41,387 nucleotides of DNA from positions 1-41,387 of the forward strand of contig CAJFNV010000082.1 in the NCBI GenBank assembly GCA_904395805.1. The letters are read 5' to 3'. Below are positions 1 through 10,079 of this stretch, piece by piece. The first letter of the stretch is position 1. Each line of letters begins with the position of its first letter. The position numbers and the translations under genes were made by a program. The notes under the pieces are model-generated. The model had not been told where the DNA came from, made no database searches, and saw only the letters and a program-made list of their open reading frames with translations. This DNA comes from Candidatus Gallispira edinburgensis. GTDB taxonomy: Bacteria; Bacillota; Clostridia; Lachnospirales; CAG-274.

Positions 1-42
1 CGCTAAATTCTTGTTTAAATATTTAACAAAGGATGGAAAATA

Positions 43-1331
43 ATGAAGGATGAAAAAAAGTTTTTTAACCAAAAAGCATTTGAAGAATATGGAATAGAAA
101 TAAACTCGGTTAGTTCCTTTATTGATGAAATTAACCATATCAAGGATAAACTAAGTGGAAGTAATGAGGAATTTTTTTTAGAGGGCAAAAGACAGATTTT
201 TGGAATGTAAAACCTAGTGTATTTCGAGATGATTTTTTGCCTGTTGAACATAAGCTTATGCAACTTCCATTACTAAAAGTACCACATGAGTTTACTGGAA
301 TAAGTAATAATTTTGAAATTATGACGAAGTATCAACATTATGGAATGTGTACAAGGTTATTAGATTTAAAAACAAATCCATTGGTTGCATTATATTTTGC
401 TTGCGAAAAATACGGAAATGTGAGGTATATAATAAGAGATGAGGATGAGGAGATTGAAGAGGAAGCATATGGAATAGTTTACTATAATAAGGAATATCCT
501 GTTACGGCTAGGGATTATAAGGTTGAAATTATATCATTATTATCATATTTTGATTTATCTAAAAACAATACTTTAGATTTTATCTTAGAACAATTAGAAA
601 AAAGAAAGGTTATTACAAATAAAGAAAAGAATAATTGGCTAACAGAGGAAGGATATAAAAGTTTTGTAGATATTATCCAAAATAACTATATTGTATCCCC
701 CTCATATAGTAATGAAAGGCTTTCAAGACAAAGCGGAATGTTTTTACTTGCTGGATGTTTTAATTTTAACCGTGCGGAAATGCTATCAAAGTCAACAATT
801 GAAAAAAGTTATAAAGATTTAAGAAAAGAATTTGAAGACACTTTTTTCTATGTCAAAGGAGAGAATAAGAAAAAAATTTTAGCAGAACTAGATACATATA
901 ATATAAATGAGGCAACATTGTTTCCGGAACTTGAACATCAACTGAACTATATTAAGACGAGAAATAAATCTAATGTATATCTGGTTTCAGAATTCATTAA
1001 ATATACAGATGAAATATTGGCAATTGTGGATAAAGAATACAACGTAAAGATTGATGATGATTTACTTAAAAATATCGATTTTTCTGAAAGAATAAATGAA
1101 TATTTAAAGAAGAAATATCCTTCTTTAAGCGATAAAATATTTGAAGAAATAAAAAAATGTGTTTCAAAGATTGATTGGTATAATCAAAAATCAGCATTAA
1201 GTGCACTAAAAGTAGGAATTCGCAAGTTGTTTTTAAATGATGGAAGCAAGAGAGAAGAATTAGCCGAGGATGTTAATGATATTGTAAAAAAAGTTTTAGA
1301 TGTAGCTAAGCAAGTATCATACAAGGAGTGA
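43..1331 (+). pseudogene. FRG-domain protein, frameshifted in a T8 run
   Basis: The ATG at 43 follows AAAGGA with 9 bases between, and opens a frame that stops at about 210. The rest of the protein continues in another frame to 1331. Joining the frames at the run of eight T (172-179) gives EEFFFRGQKTDFWNVKPSV, the F-R-G motif that names this domain; nine T would restore it. Downstream the frame keeps typical FRG features (YQHYGMCTRLLDLKTNPLVALYFA, SRQSGMFLLAG). The remaining C-terminal ~200 residues are helical and unassigned. An internal start at 237 would lose the FRG motif, so I do not accept it as the gene start. Six bases separate it from hsdR, so it probably sits inside a type I restriction operon. 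FRG proteins are of unknown activity. The break may be real decay, slippage-based switching, or a sequencing error. Confidence 0.8.
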
Positions 1332-1337
1332 AACATA

Positions 1338-4300
1338 ATGTCAGGATTTTACACTGAAGCAGACTATGAGAACTCTGTTATAGAGCTTTTTAAAAATATG
1401 GGGTATAGATATGTTTATGCTCCAGAACTAGAAAGAGATTTTAAAAGTCCTCTTTATGAAGAGGAGCTTAATGATGCACTTTACAGACTAAACCCCAATA
1501 TGCCTGAAGGTGCAATTAAGGATGCATTGTATAAACTGAAGAATTTTGAAAATGCAGATCTGGTCCAGAAGAATGCTGTATTTATGAACTATATTCAGCA
1601 TGGAATTGAGGTGCGTTATAATATTAATGATGAAGAACGCTCTGGCATTGTATACATTGTAGATTATAAAAATCCTAAGAATAATTCCTTTATTGTAGCT
1701 AATCAGTGGACCTTTGTTGAAAATAGCAATAAGAGAGTGGATATTCTGCTGTTCTTAAATGGACTTCCAGTTGTCCTTGTAGAGCTTAAATCCCCATCAA
1801 GAGAAGAAACGAATGCCTCTGAAGCATACTTGCAGATTAGAAATTATATGCATGAAATTCCTTCAATGTTTATTTATAATTGTATTTGCGTTATGAGTGA
1901 TCACCTTACATCTAAGGCGGGAACAATTACTTCTGGAGAAGACCGCTTTATGGAATGGAAGACAAAGGATGGTAGCTATGAGAATACGCAGTACGCCCAG
2001 TTTGACACATTTTTTGAAGGTATGTTTGAAAAAGAACGACTTCTCGACATTATAAAGAACTTTATTTGCTTTTCGAATGAAGGAGTAAACAAATTTAAAA
2101 TATTAGCTGGATATCATCAGTATTTTGCTGTTCGTAAGGCAATTGAGTCAACAAAGCATGCAACGGTTACAGATGGTAAAGGTGGTGTCTTTTGGCATAC
2201 GCAGGGAAGTGGAAAATCACTATCAATGGTCTTCTATGCTCATCTACTCCAGGAAGCATTGAACAGCCCTACAATTGTTGTTATTACAGACAGAAATGAT
2301 CTTGATGACCAGCTTTATGGTCAGTTTGCAAGGTGTAAGGAATTTCTTCGCCAGGAACCAGTTCATGCTGAAAGTAGAAAAAATTTAAAAGAACTTTTAG
2401 ATGGAAGAAAAGCCAATGGAATTATCTTTACTACTATGCAGAAGTTCGAGGAATCTCATGAGTCTTTATCTGATCGTAGAAACATTGTTGTTATGGCAGA
2501 TGAAGCACATCGTGGACAGTATGGACTGAAAGAGAAAGTTGATGCTAAAACCGGAAAAATCAAAGTTGGAACAGCTCGAATTATTCGTAATAGCCTTCCA
2601 AATGCAACTTATATTGGATTCACCGGGACTCCAATTTCTATGAAGGATAGAAATACACGAGAGGTTTTTGGTGACTACATAGATATATATGATATGACAC
2701 AGGCTGTTGAAGATGGAGCAACAAGGCCAGTATATTATGAAAGTAGAGTTGTTAAGCTTAAATTGGACGAGCAAACTCTTAAATTAATTGATCAGGAATA
2801 TGATGTTATGGCACAGAATGCAGATCCTGATGTAATAGAGCGTAGCAAGAAAGAGCTTGGACAGATGGAAGCTATTCTTGGTAATGATAAAACTATTAAT
2901 TCACTGGTTGATGACATTCTTGATCATTACGAAAATTATCGCGAAAACTTGCTTACAGGTAAAGCAATGATTGTTGCATATTCGAGAACTATCGCTATGA
3001 AGATATATAAACGTATACTTGAGCTTAGACCTTCATGGACAAAAAAGGTTGCTGTTGTAATGACTAGCAGCAATAAAGATCCAGAAGAATGGAATGACAT
3101 TATAGGGAATAAGCGTCATAGGGATGAACTTGCCAAAGAGTTTAAAGACAATAAGAGTCTTCTTAAGATTGCCATTGTTGTTGATATGTGGCTTACGGGG
3201 TTTGATGTTCCTTCTCTTGCTACGATGTATGTTTATAAGCCAATGAAGGGTTATAATCTTATGCAGGCAATTGCTCGTGTAAATCGAGTATTCCAGGATA
3301 AGGAGGGTGGCCTGGTCGTTGACTATGTAGGTATTGCAGCGGCTCTGAAAGCGGCTATGAATGATTATACAGCTCGAGATAAAAAGAATTATGGTGATAC
3401 TGATGTTGCCAAGGTTGCATATCCTAAATTCTTGGAAAAATTGTCTATTTGTCAGGATTTGTTCTATGGATATGATTATTCAAAATTTGTTGCTGGCACA
3501 GATCTTGAGAGATCTAAGGCAATTAGCGGAGCTGTTAACTTTATTGTTGCGGTTGATAAAGCAGAAGACAGAGACACATTCTTAAAAGAAGGTCTTATGT
3601 TAAAACAAGCATTATCTCTTTGCGCTTCTTTAGCCACAGAAAAAGAACGTATTGAAGCTGCATTTTTTGAAGCAGTAAGAGTACTTGTCAACAGACTGAT
3701 AAATCAGGGAGAGGGAAGGAAAATATCTCTTCCTGAAATGAATGCAAGAATTAATGAGTTGTTAAAAAATAGCATCAAGAGTGACGGAGTAATTAATTTG
3801 TTCTCAGATGTAAAAGAAGAATTCTCACTTTTTGATCCAAAATTTCTAGATGAGATTTCCAAAATGAAGGAAAAGAACCTGGCTGTCGAGTTGTTGAAGA
3901 AGCTTATTTCTGAACAGATCAGAGTATACAAGCGTACTAATATTGTTAAATCTCGAAAGTTTAGCGAGATTATTCAGGAAGTTATGAATCGTTATCTTAA
4001 TGGAATGCTAACTAATGAGCAGGTTATTGAGGAACTCCTAAATATAGCAAAGCAAATTGCTGAAGCTAAAGAAGAAGGTGAAAAATTAGGACTTACAGCT
4101 GATGAACTTGCATTCTATGATGCACTTACTAAGCCACAGGCAATTAAAGATTTTTATGAAAATGAAGAGTTAATTGCTATTACCAAGGAACTTGCTGATT
4201 CATTGAGAAAAAATCGCACGATCGATTGGCAGAAGAGAGATTCAGCAAGGGCAAAAATGAGAATGATGATAAAAAGATTGCTCAAACGTCACAGATATCC

Positions 4301-4379
4301 ACCTGAAGGAATGGATGATGCGGTACAGACAGTAATGACTCAGTGTGAGTTATGGGTAGATAATAATGATATGGAATAA
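1338..4379 (+). CDS. hsdR: Type I restriction enzyme, R (motor/nuclease) subunit
   Basis: Restriction subunit of a type I restriction-modification complex: it pumps DNA with ATP and cuts unmodified DNA far from the recognition site. The N-terminal PD-(D/E)xK nuclease shows D135 and E149-x-K151 (RVDILLFL, VELKSPS). The helicase core has Walker A QGSGKS with K293, Walker B DEAH at 388-391, motif III GFTGTPI and motif VI ARVNRVFQ. The C-terminal ~300 residues are helical, as in the DUF3387 region of HsdR. At 1013 residues the length is normal and the frame is intact. AAGGAG lies 9 bases before the ATG. No hsdM or hsdS is in the window; they would be expected to the left, with the FRG gene between them and hsdR. 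Confidence 0.96.
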   Translation: MSGFYTEADYENSVIELFKNMGYRYVYAPELERDFKSPLYEEELNDALYRLNPNMPEGAIKDALYKLKNFENADLVQKNAVFMNYIQHGIEVRYNINDEERSGIVYIVDYKNPKNNSFIVANQWTFVENSNKRVDILLFLNGLPVVLVELKSPSREETNASEAYLQIRNYMHEIPSMFIYNCICVMSDHLTSKAGTITSGEDRFMEWKTKDGSYENTQYAQFDTFFEGMFEKERLLDIIKNFICFSNEGVNKFKILAGYHQYFAVRKAIESTKHATVTDGKGGVFWHTQGSGKSLSMVFYAHLLQEALNSPTIVVITDRNDLDDQLYGQFARCKEFLRQEPVHAESRKNLKELLDGRKANGIIFTTMQKFEESHESLSDRRNIVVMADEAHRGQYGLKEKVDAKTGKIKVGTARIIRNSLPNATYIGFTGTPISMKDRNTREVFGDYIDIYDMTQAVEDGATRPVYYESRVVKLKLDEQTLKLIDQEYDVMAQNADPDVIERSKKELGQMEAILGNDKTINSLVDDILDHYENYRENLLTGKAMIVAYSRTIAMKIYKRILELRPSWTKKVAVVMTSSNKDPEEWNDIIGNKRHRDELAKEFKDNKSLLKIAIVVDMWLTGFDVPSLATMYVYKPMKGYNLMQAIARVNRVFQDKEGGLVVDYVGIAAALKAAMNDYTARDKKNYGDTDVAKVAYPKFLEKLSICQDLFYGYDYSKFVAGTDLERSKAISGAVNFIVAVDKAEDRDTFLKEGLMLKQALSLCASLATEKERIEAAFFEAVRVLVNRLINQGEGRKISLPEMNARINELLKNSIKSDGVINLFSDVKEEFSLFDPKFLDEISKMKEKNLAVELLKKLISEQIRVYKRTNIVKSRKFSEIIQEVMNRYLNGMLTNEQVIEELLNIAKQIAEAKEEGEKLGLTADELAFYDALTKPQAIKDFYENEELIAITKELADSLRKNRTIDWQKRDSARAKMRMMIKRLLKRHRYPPEGMDDAVQTVMTQCELWVDNNDME

Positions 4380-4389
4380 AGTGGTTTGG

Positions 4390-4467
4390 TTTAAACAACA
4401 CATATGATTAGTTTATAAAAATTAGTCTTTGTTAATTTAAAAATTTATGTATATGGTGTTGTTTAAA
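4390..4467. repeat. 12-bp perfect inverted repeat between hsdR and 4485 gene
   Basis: The arms TTTAAACAACAC (4390-4401) and GTGTTGTTTAAA (4456-4467) are exact reverse complements. They are separated by 54 AT-rich bases that contain two ATTAGT copies. The right arm abuts the ribosome binding site of the next gene. No T-run follows, so it is not a classic terminator; an operator or a junction scar are both possible. Confidence 0.6.
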
Positions 4468-4484
4468 GGTAAAGGTGGTACGAA

Positions 4485-4829
4485 ATGGCTAGTGAAAATA
4501 AAATAATAGATGAATTTAATAAATTAAATAGTCAATTATCAAAATTAGATTTTCCGTTATTTTCTAGTAAGACAAAGAGGGAAAATATAATAATAGAAAC
4601 GAGAAATGAAGTAGATAATAAAATTATTGAAATTGTGAAATTGTATTGTCCACAAATAAAAATATCGGAAGAACAATTGCAAAAATTATGGGAGAAAACG
4701 AAGAAAAGTGTAAAAAGAGAATTTGATCATCTACCTGACAAATTAAAAATTAATGCATTTTATTTTCAAGAATTAATGTGCAAATATGTAGAAATTGTAT
4801 TTGAAGAAATCATAAAAGATAATGTTTAA
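4485..4829 (+). CDS. Hypothetical 114-residue helical protein
   Basis: I do not recognise this protein. The ATG is preceded by AAAGGTGG with 10 bases between. The sequence is predicted mainly helical, charged and lysine/glutamate rich, without signal peptide, membrane segment or cysteine motif. It lies 105 bp after hsdR and 102 bp before the 635-residue membrane protein, on the same strand, which makes a small partner or regulator of the latter possible. Its low GC and lysine-rich composition resemble the 4932 gene more than hsdR. It could also be an orphan of an insertion next to hsdR. Confidence 0.65.
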   Translation: MASENKIIDEFNKLNSQLSKLDFPLFSSKTKRENIIIETRNEVDNKIIEIVKLYCPQIKISEEQLQKLWEKTKKSVKREFDHLPDKLKINAFYFQELMCKYVEIVFEEIIKDNV

Positions 4830-4931
4830 AATTTTTGTAGAAGTAGTAAATGCAATTTTATTTAATCAAATTTGTTGCAAATTGTAATTATGATTCAGAC
4901 ATAAAATATCATAAAAAGAGAGGGAATTAAT

Positions 4932-6839
4932 ATGTATCAATATGAAGAAAAGATAGAATTAATGAGAAAATATGCAGATAAGATACGCACAAATTTTCCG
5001 CTTTATGTGGGCAGTGATGTGCCAATTAAGAAAGTGGAAAATGCTATAAAAAAATTTGCTCTAAGGTTAGATAAAAGTGCTATAATTGGATTTTATGATA
5101 CAACTTTAGCAGGAAATGGAAAAGCTGGATATATTTTTACTGATGTTAAAGTTTATTATAAAGAAATATTAGATAAACCAGGTAAAATATGGTATGACGA
5201 TATAAAAAATGTAGAAATTTTCAATAAGAACAAAAAGGACTGTAATAGAGGTATACGTTTTAATTTAAAAGATGGGACTTCAATTGCATGGCTTGGATGT
5301 GATATTAATAAAACACCTTTAAAAGAGTTTTTTGAAAAAATGCTTGAGTTAATTAATACTCCAGAAACAGCTACGTATCAAAATGTTAAATATAGTGAAA
5401 TAAAAAATGGTGGTGCAGTAGCTGGCGGAATATCTACAGCTGCATATAAACAAGTAAATAATTTGTATGCAGAAGAAAAGTTTCATGCGCGACAAGGTCA
5501 TGGCTTTGCTGCAGAAAGAGCAAATAATCTTTTTGATGAAATTACAGGACATGATGCTCGAATTGTAGGAGATGATAATGCTAAAAATGGTGCAGATAGG
5601 CTAGTGGATGGTATTTATATACAATCTAAATATTATGATAATGGTTTAAAGTGTATAAATGATTGTTTTGAAAATGGTGGTAAGGGAAAGTTTCGTTATA
5701 TGAAAAATGGGAAACCGATGCAAATCGAAGTACCTTCAGATAAATATGATGTTGCTGTTGAGGCAATGAAGAATAAAATTAAAAGTGGACAAGTTGAAGG
5801 AATAACTGATCCGTCAGAAGCAGAAAATATTGTAAGAAAAGGACATTTTACATATGAACAGGCTAAAAATATTGCTAAAGCTGGCACTGTTGAATCTCTT
5901 ACTTATGATGCGGTTAACGGAGCTATAATTGCAACATCTGCTTTTGGTGTGACAGCTGTAATAACTTTGGCAACGAATTTGTGGAATGGAAAAGATTTTG
6001 AACAGTCATTAAAATTTGCAACATATTCTGGATTAAAGGTTGGGGGAACTGCTTTTATAACAACTATAATAGCAAGTCAGTTATCAAAAGCTGGTTTGAA
6101 TAGTGCATTAGTAAGCAGTTCAGAAGCCATAATAGCACGTATAGGACCAAAGGCGTCAGCAATTTTTATTAATGCATTTAGAAGCGGGAGCAAGATATAC
6201 GGTGCGGCGGCAATGAAGAGTGCTGCAAAACTATTACGAGGGAATGCAATAACAGCAGGGGTAACAGTAGGTGTATTGTCATTGTTTGATATTAGTAACA
6301 TTTTTAGAGGGAGAATATCAAAGAATCAATTAATTAAAAATTTAACAAATACTACAACAACAGTAGCTGGAGGTACATGTGGATATTTAGCAGGGGCTGT
6401 GGTTGGAAGTGCAATTCTACCTGGTGTAGGAACCGTTGTTGGTGGAGTAGTAGGATCAATTGGAGCAGGTGTAATCTCTGAAAAAGCAACCAATTCTGTA
6501 TTGAATAATTTCATTGAAGATGATGCGGATAAAATGATTAAAATTATTGAGAAAGTATTTTGTGAGTTGGCTGACGATTATTTACTTAATCAAAAAGAGG
6601 CTGAAAAAATTGTTGATAGATTGAGTGAACTATTAGATGGCAAACTAATTAAAGATATGTATGCAAGTAATGATAGAAACATGTTTGTGAAAAAACTTGT
6701 AACACCATTAATTGAAGATGAATTATCAAAACGTAAATATATAAAAACATTGACAAATGATGAAATGTCAAGAGGCTTAAGAGTAGTGTTAGAAGAAATA
6801 TCAGATAATTGTAATAGTGATCCTGAATATTGTTTATAG
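4932..6839 (+). CDS. PH-like / putative Mrr-type nuclease / glycine-zipper membrane protein
   Basis: This 635-residue protein is not of a family I can name. Residues ~35-135 look like a bacterial PH-like domain (AGYIFTDVKVYYKEI, then IWYDDIKNVEI). Residues ~180-240 carry E195 in a helix (GFAAERANN), then D226 and Q231-x-K233 in GADRLVDGIYIQSKYY. That spacing fits the D...QxK variant of the PD-(D/E)xK fold seen in Mrr-like enzymes. From ~325 onward come several hydrophobic stretches (AIIATSAFGVTAVITLA; VGGTAFITTIIASQL) and a long glycine-rich block at ~475-515 (GYLAGAVVGSAILPGVGTVVG). The C-terminus is acidic and helical. The picture is a membrane-inserting protein with a possible nuclease head. 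The nuclease call is inference from three residues. The RBS is AGAGGG before ATG. Confidence 0.75.
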   Translation: MYQYEEKIELMRKYADKIRTNFPLYVGSDVPIKKVENAIKKFALRLDKSAIIGFYDTTLAGNGKAGYIFTDVKVYYKEILDKPGKIWYDDIKNVEIFNKNKKDCNRGIRFNLKDGTSIAWLGCDINKTPLKEFFEKMLELINTPETATYQNVKYSEIKNGGAVAGGISTAAYKQVNNLYAEEKFHARQGHGFAAERANNLFDEITGHDARIVGDDNAKNGADRLVDGIYIQSKYYDNGLKCINDCFENGGKGKFRYMKNGKPMQIEVPSDKYDVAVEAMKNKIKSGQVEGITDPSEAENIVRKGHFTYEQAKNIAKAGTVESLTYDAVNGAIIATSAFGVTAVITLATNLWNGKDFEQSLKFATYSGLKVGGTAFITTIIASQLSKAGLNSALVSSSEAIIARIGPKASAIFINAFRSGSKIYGAAAMKSAAKLLRGNAITAGVTVGVLSLFDISNIFRGRISKNQLIKNLTNTTTTVAGGTCGYLAGAVVGSAILPGVGTVVGGVVGSIGAGVISEKATNSVLNNFIEDDADKMIKIIEKVFCELADDYLLNQKEAEKIVDRLSELLDGKLIKDMYASNDRNMFVKKLVTPLIEDELSKRKYIKTLTNDEMSRGLRVVLEEISDNCNSDPEYCL

Positions 6840-6974
6840 GGGAAAAATAATTTAGATAAGTGAGTTTAGTTATAATTTTTGAAAGATTTGAAACGGTATT
6901 GTGTACAAAAGCTACAAAATATTAATTATTTTTAATAATTATAATAATGTAATAATTGGAGGAAGGTGATAATA

Positions 6975-9900
6975 TTGCTTCAAAAAGGTATATATGAAAA
7001 AGTTATAAATGAAAATCTGGAGAGAGAGTTAAAAGAGAGGGAATCTGAATTATTGACAGACACAGAGAAAATTGATAATGAGGAAGCCCCTGAAATATTA
7101 TCACAGTATATAAGTGGTGTTGTTAAACAGGCTTTAAGTGAGGCAAAGACAGAGAGTATCGATACTCAATTAGAATTAGCAAACAAAATACTTCGCTCAA
7201 TTGGTGAATACGGAAATACTGTTACAGCGCCGCCAAAACAGCTTTTAGCTATTGATGAAATGAAAAATAATGTAAGTGCTTTAGATGGTAAAATAAAAGT
7301 TACAAGGCCCGAAACTTCATTGGTGAGAAGCTCATTATTTACTGGCTCAAGACATGAGCCAAGTATGATGTCAGAGCTCAATAAAGAAATTGAAAGTGCT
7401 GACTATATTTGCTTTTTAGTTTCATTTATTAAGTGGAGTGGTCTCAGGTTTTTAATTGAAAGTCTTGAAAAATTTACTGCAAGAGGCGGAAAACTTAGAG
7501 TTATTACAACAACATATATGGGTGCTACAGAAATAAAAGCAATTAATGCCCTTGCGAAGCTTAGTAATACAGAAATAAAGGTTTCATATGATACCAATAT
7601 TACAAGATTACATGCAAAGGCCTATGTGTTTTACAGAAATACCGGTTATACAACAGCTTATGTAGGTTCTTCTAATTTGTCAAATGCGGCAATTTCAAGT
7701 GGTCTTGAATGGAATTTGAAAATCACTGCCATGGACCAGAAGGAGACAATTGACAAAATCACTGCAACCTTTGAGAGTTATTGGAACAGTAGGGACTTTG
7801 AAATTTATGATGGTAATGAAGTCGATGTAAAACGATTCAAAAAAGCAATATCTGCTGAAAATAAAAGTTTTGATGATGTATTTTCAGGATTTCATTTTGA
7901 TTTGGCTCCATATTCTTATCAGCAGGAAATATTGGACAAGCTTGAAGCAGAAAGAAAGGGTAAAGGGAATTATAAAAATCTTGTAGTTGCGGCTACAGGT
8001 ACAGGTAAAACGGTGATTTCAGCCTTTGATTATAAGAGGTACAGACAAGAAAATCCTGATAAGTGCAGACTGCTTTTTGTAGCTCACAGAGAGGAAATCC
8101 TTAAGCAAAGTCTGGAATGCTTTAGAGGGGTGTTAAATGACAATAACTTTGGTGAGCTTTTGGTGGGTAATAATGAAGCAAAAAGCTTTGATAATTTGTT
8201 TTTGTCAGTACAGAGCTTTGGCTCAAAAAGACTTTACGATATTATAGATCCGGATTATTATGATTTTATTATTGTAGATGAATTCCATCATGCAACTGCA
8301 AATACATATAGAAGGTTATTAACACATTTTAAGCCTAAAATCTTATTAGGCTTAACTGCTACGCCTGAAAGAATGGATAATGAAAATGTTTTAGAATATT
8401 TCAACAACAGGATTGCAGCTGAAATAAGATTGCCTGAGGCGATAAACAGAAAGCTGCTTTGTCCTTTCCAGTATTTTGGTATATCTGATAGCGTTGATTT
8501 GAGTAATCTTAAGTGGAGCAGAGGTGGTTATGATAAAGCTGCACTTTCAAATGTATATACGGGAAATGATGCTCGTGTCAGAATGATTATTCATAAGGTT
8601 TTGGAAATTGTTGCAGATATTAACAAGGTAAAGGGTATTGGATTCTGTGTTTCAAAGGAACATGCAAAATATATGTCTGACTGTTTTAATGCTGCCAATA
8701 TAAAGTCCATGTATCTTACATCTGATTCATCGGGAGAAGTAAGAAATAATGCAAAGTCTGAGCTTGTAAGTGGAAATATCAAGTTTATATTTGTTGTGGA
8801 TTTATATAACGAAGGTATTGATATTAAGGAAATAAATACTGTACTTTTTCTTAGACCCACTGAAAGTGTAACAGTATTTTTACAGCAGCTTGGACGAGGT
8901 TTAAGATTGCATGAGAGTAAGGAGTGCCTTACTGTTCTTGATTTTATAGGTCAGTCTAATAAAAAATACAGATTTGATGAAAAGTTTAAGGCAATTATTT
9001 CAGACAGCAGAAAGTCAATAAAAGAAGAAATTGAAACAGGTTTTAGCAATTTACCTAGCGGATGTTATATAAAGCTTGAGAAGAAAGCTTCTGAATATAT
9101 ATTGGAAAATATCAGTAACAGTGTGTTTAATAAAAGGTCTATTATAAATAGGATTTCAGCATTTGAAGAAGATACTGGCCTTGAATTGAATTTAAGGAAT
9201 TTCTTAAGCTATTACAATATTACGTTAAGTGATGTTTATAAAAATGATCTGAGTTTTGCAAGGCTGTGTGTTATGGCTGGAAGGAAAGAGGACTTTAAGG
9301 AAGACATTGAAGAAGTCATGACTAAAGCTTTAAAAAGAGTTTGTAAAATTGATTCAGTTAATTGGATAAATTTTATGCTTGATTTTATGGAAAATGTTGA
9401 TATGGAGCTTAATGAAAATGAGATGAGAATGCTCAGAATGATGCATGAGACTATATGGCTTAAGAGTTATGAGGCCTGTGGATTTGAAAGCATAAGAGAT
9501 GGTTTTAAAATAATTAAAAATAGTAAAGTTATGTGTGCTGAGTTTATTGAGGTGCTTAATATAGCAAAGGATAACATTGACTTTATTTCAGAAAAGCTCG
9601 AAGTAAGCTATGAAACACCTTTAGAGGTATATTCGTCATATACCAAGAATCAGATCTTGCTTGCTCTTGATTATATGAATATATCTTCTATGCGTCAGGG
9701 TGTAGCCTATATTAAGGAAAAGGATACTGATGTTTTGTTGGTTACATTAAATAAGGCTGAGAAGGATTATTCACCGACAACTATGTATAATGACTATTCT
9801 ATAAATGAGAGGCTTTTCCATTGGCAGTCACAGAGTACAACAACTCCTGAAAGTACAACGGGTAAGCGCTATATGAATAAAAACAGAAATGGTTATGTTT

Positions 9901-10079
9901 TGCTTTTTGTAAGGGAATTTAATAAAGATAAATATGGCGGAACAGAAAATTTTACTTTTCTTGGAAAGTGCAGTTTTGTAAGCTCAGAAGGGTCAAAACC
10001 GATGAATGTTGTGTGGAAGCTTGATAAGCCGATACCTGCAAGATTTATAAATAAAACAAATAAGATGGTGATAGGATGA
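6975..10079 (+). CDS. PLD nuclease-SF2 helicase-DUF3427 fusion protein
   Basis: This 1034-residue protein fuses a phospholipase D-type nuclease domain to a superfamily 2 helicase and the DUF3427 C-terminal domain. In the PLD part, H213-x-K215 (RLHAKAYVFY) is followed by VGSSNLSNAAI. The helicase has Walker A TGTGKT with K345, Walker B DEFH at 435-438, LGLTATPERMD and the arginine-finger motif QLGRGLRLHE. The C-terminus (GYVLLFVREF...FTFLGKC) is DUF3427-like. I chose TTG at 6975 because GTG at 6966 sits inside the Shine-Dalgarno block GGAGGAAGGTGAT (6958-6970). The stop overlaps the start of the Nudix gene by four bases. PLD-helicase fusions of this type are recurrent in defence islands, where DNA cleavage coupled to translocation is the usual expectation. 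Confidence 0.9.
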   Translation: MLQKGIYEKVINENLERELKERESELLTDTEKIDNEEAPEILSQYISGVVKQALSEAKTESIDTQLELANKILRSIGEYGNTVTAPPKQLLAIDEMKNNVSALDGKIKVTRPETSLVRSSLFTGSRHEPSMMSELNKEIESADYICFLVSFIKWSGLRFLIESLEKFTARGGKLRVITTTYMGATEIKAINALAKLSNTEIKVSYDTNITRLHAKAYVFYRNTGYTTAYVGSSNLSNAAISSGLEWNLKITAMDQKETIDKITATFESYWNSRDFEIYDGNEVDVKRFKKAISAENKSFDDVFSGFHFDLAPYSYQQEILDKLEAERKGKGNYKNLVVAATGTGKTVISAFDYKRYRQENPDKCRLLFVAHREEILKQSLECFRGVLNDNNFGELLVGNNEAKSFDNLFLSVQSFGSKRLYDIIDPDYYDFIIVDEFHHATANTYRRLLTHFKPKILLGLTATPERMDNENVLEYFNNRIAAEIRLPEAINRKLLCPFQYFGISDSVDLSNLKWSRGGYDKAALSNVYTGNDARVRMIIHKVLEIVADINKVKGIGFCVSKEHAKYMSDCFNAANIKSMYLTSDSSGEVRNNAKSELVSGNIKFIFVVDLYNEGIDIKEINTVLFLRPTESVTVFLQQLGRGLRLHESKECLTVLDFIGQSNKKYRFDEKFKAIISDSRKSIKEEIETGFSNLPSGCYIKLEKKASEYILENISNSVFNKRSIINRISAFEEDTGLELNLRNFLSYYNITLSDVYKNDLSFARLCVMAGRKEDFKEDIEEVMTKALKRVCKIDSVNWINFMLDFMENVDMELNENEMRMLRMMHETIWLKSYEACGFESIRDGFKIIKNSKVMCAEFIEVLNIAKDNIDFISEKLEVSYETPLEVYSSYTKNQILLALDYMNISSMRQGVAYIKEKDTDVLLVTLNKAEKDYSPTTMYNDYSINERLFHWQSQSTTTPESTTGKRYMNKNRNGYVLLFVREFNKDKYGGTENFTFLGKCSFVSSEGSKPMNVVWKLDKPIPARFINKTNKMVIG

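Noticed and set aside
237..1331. FRG gene starting at the in-frame ATG 237
   Set aside because: This would drop the FRG motif itself, there is no ribosome binding site, and the upstream frame from 43 carries the missing N-terminus.
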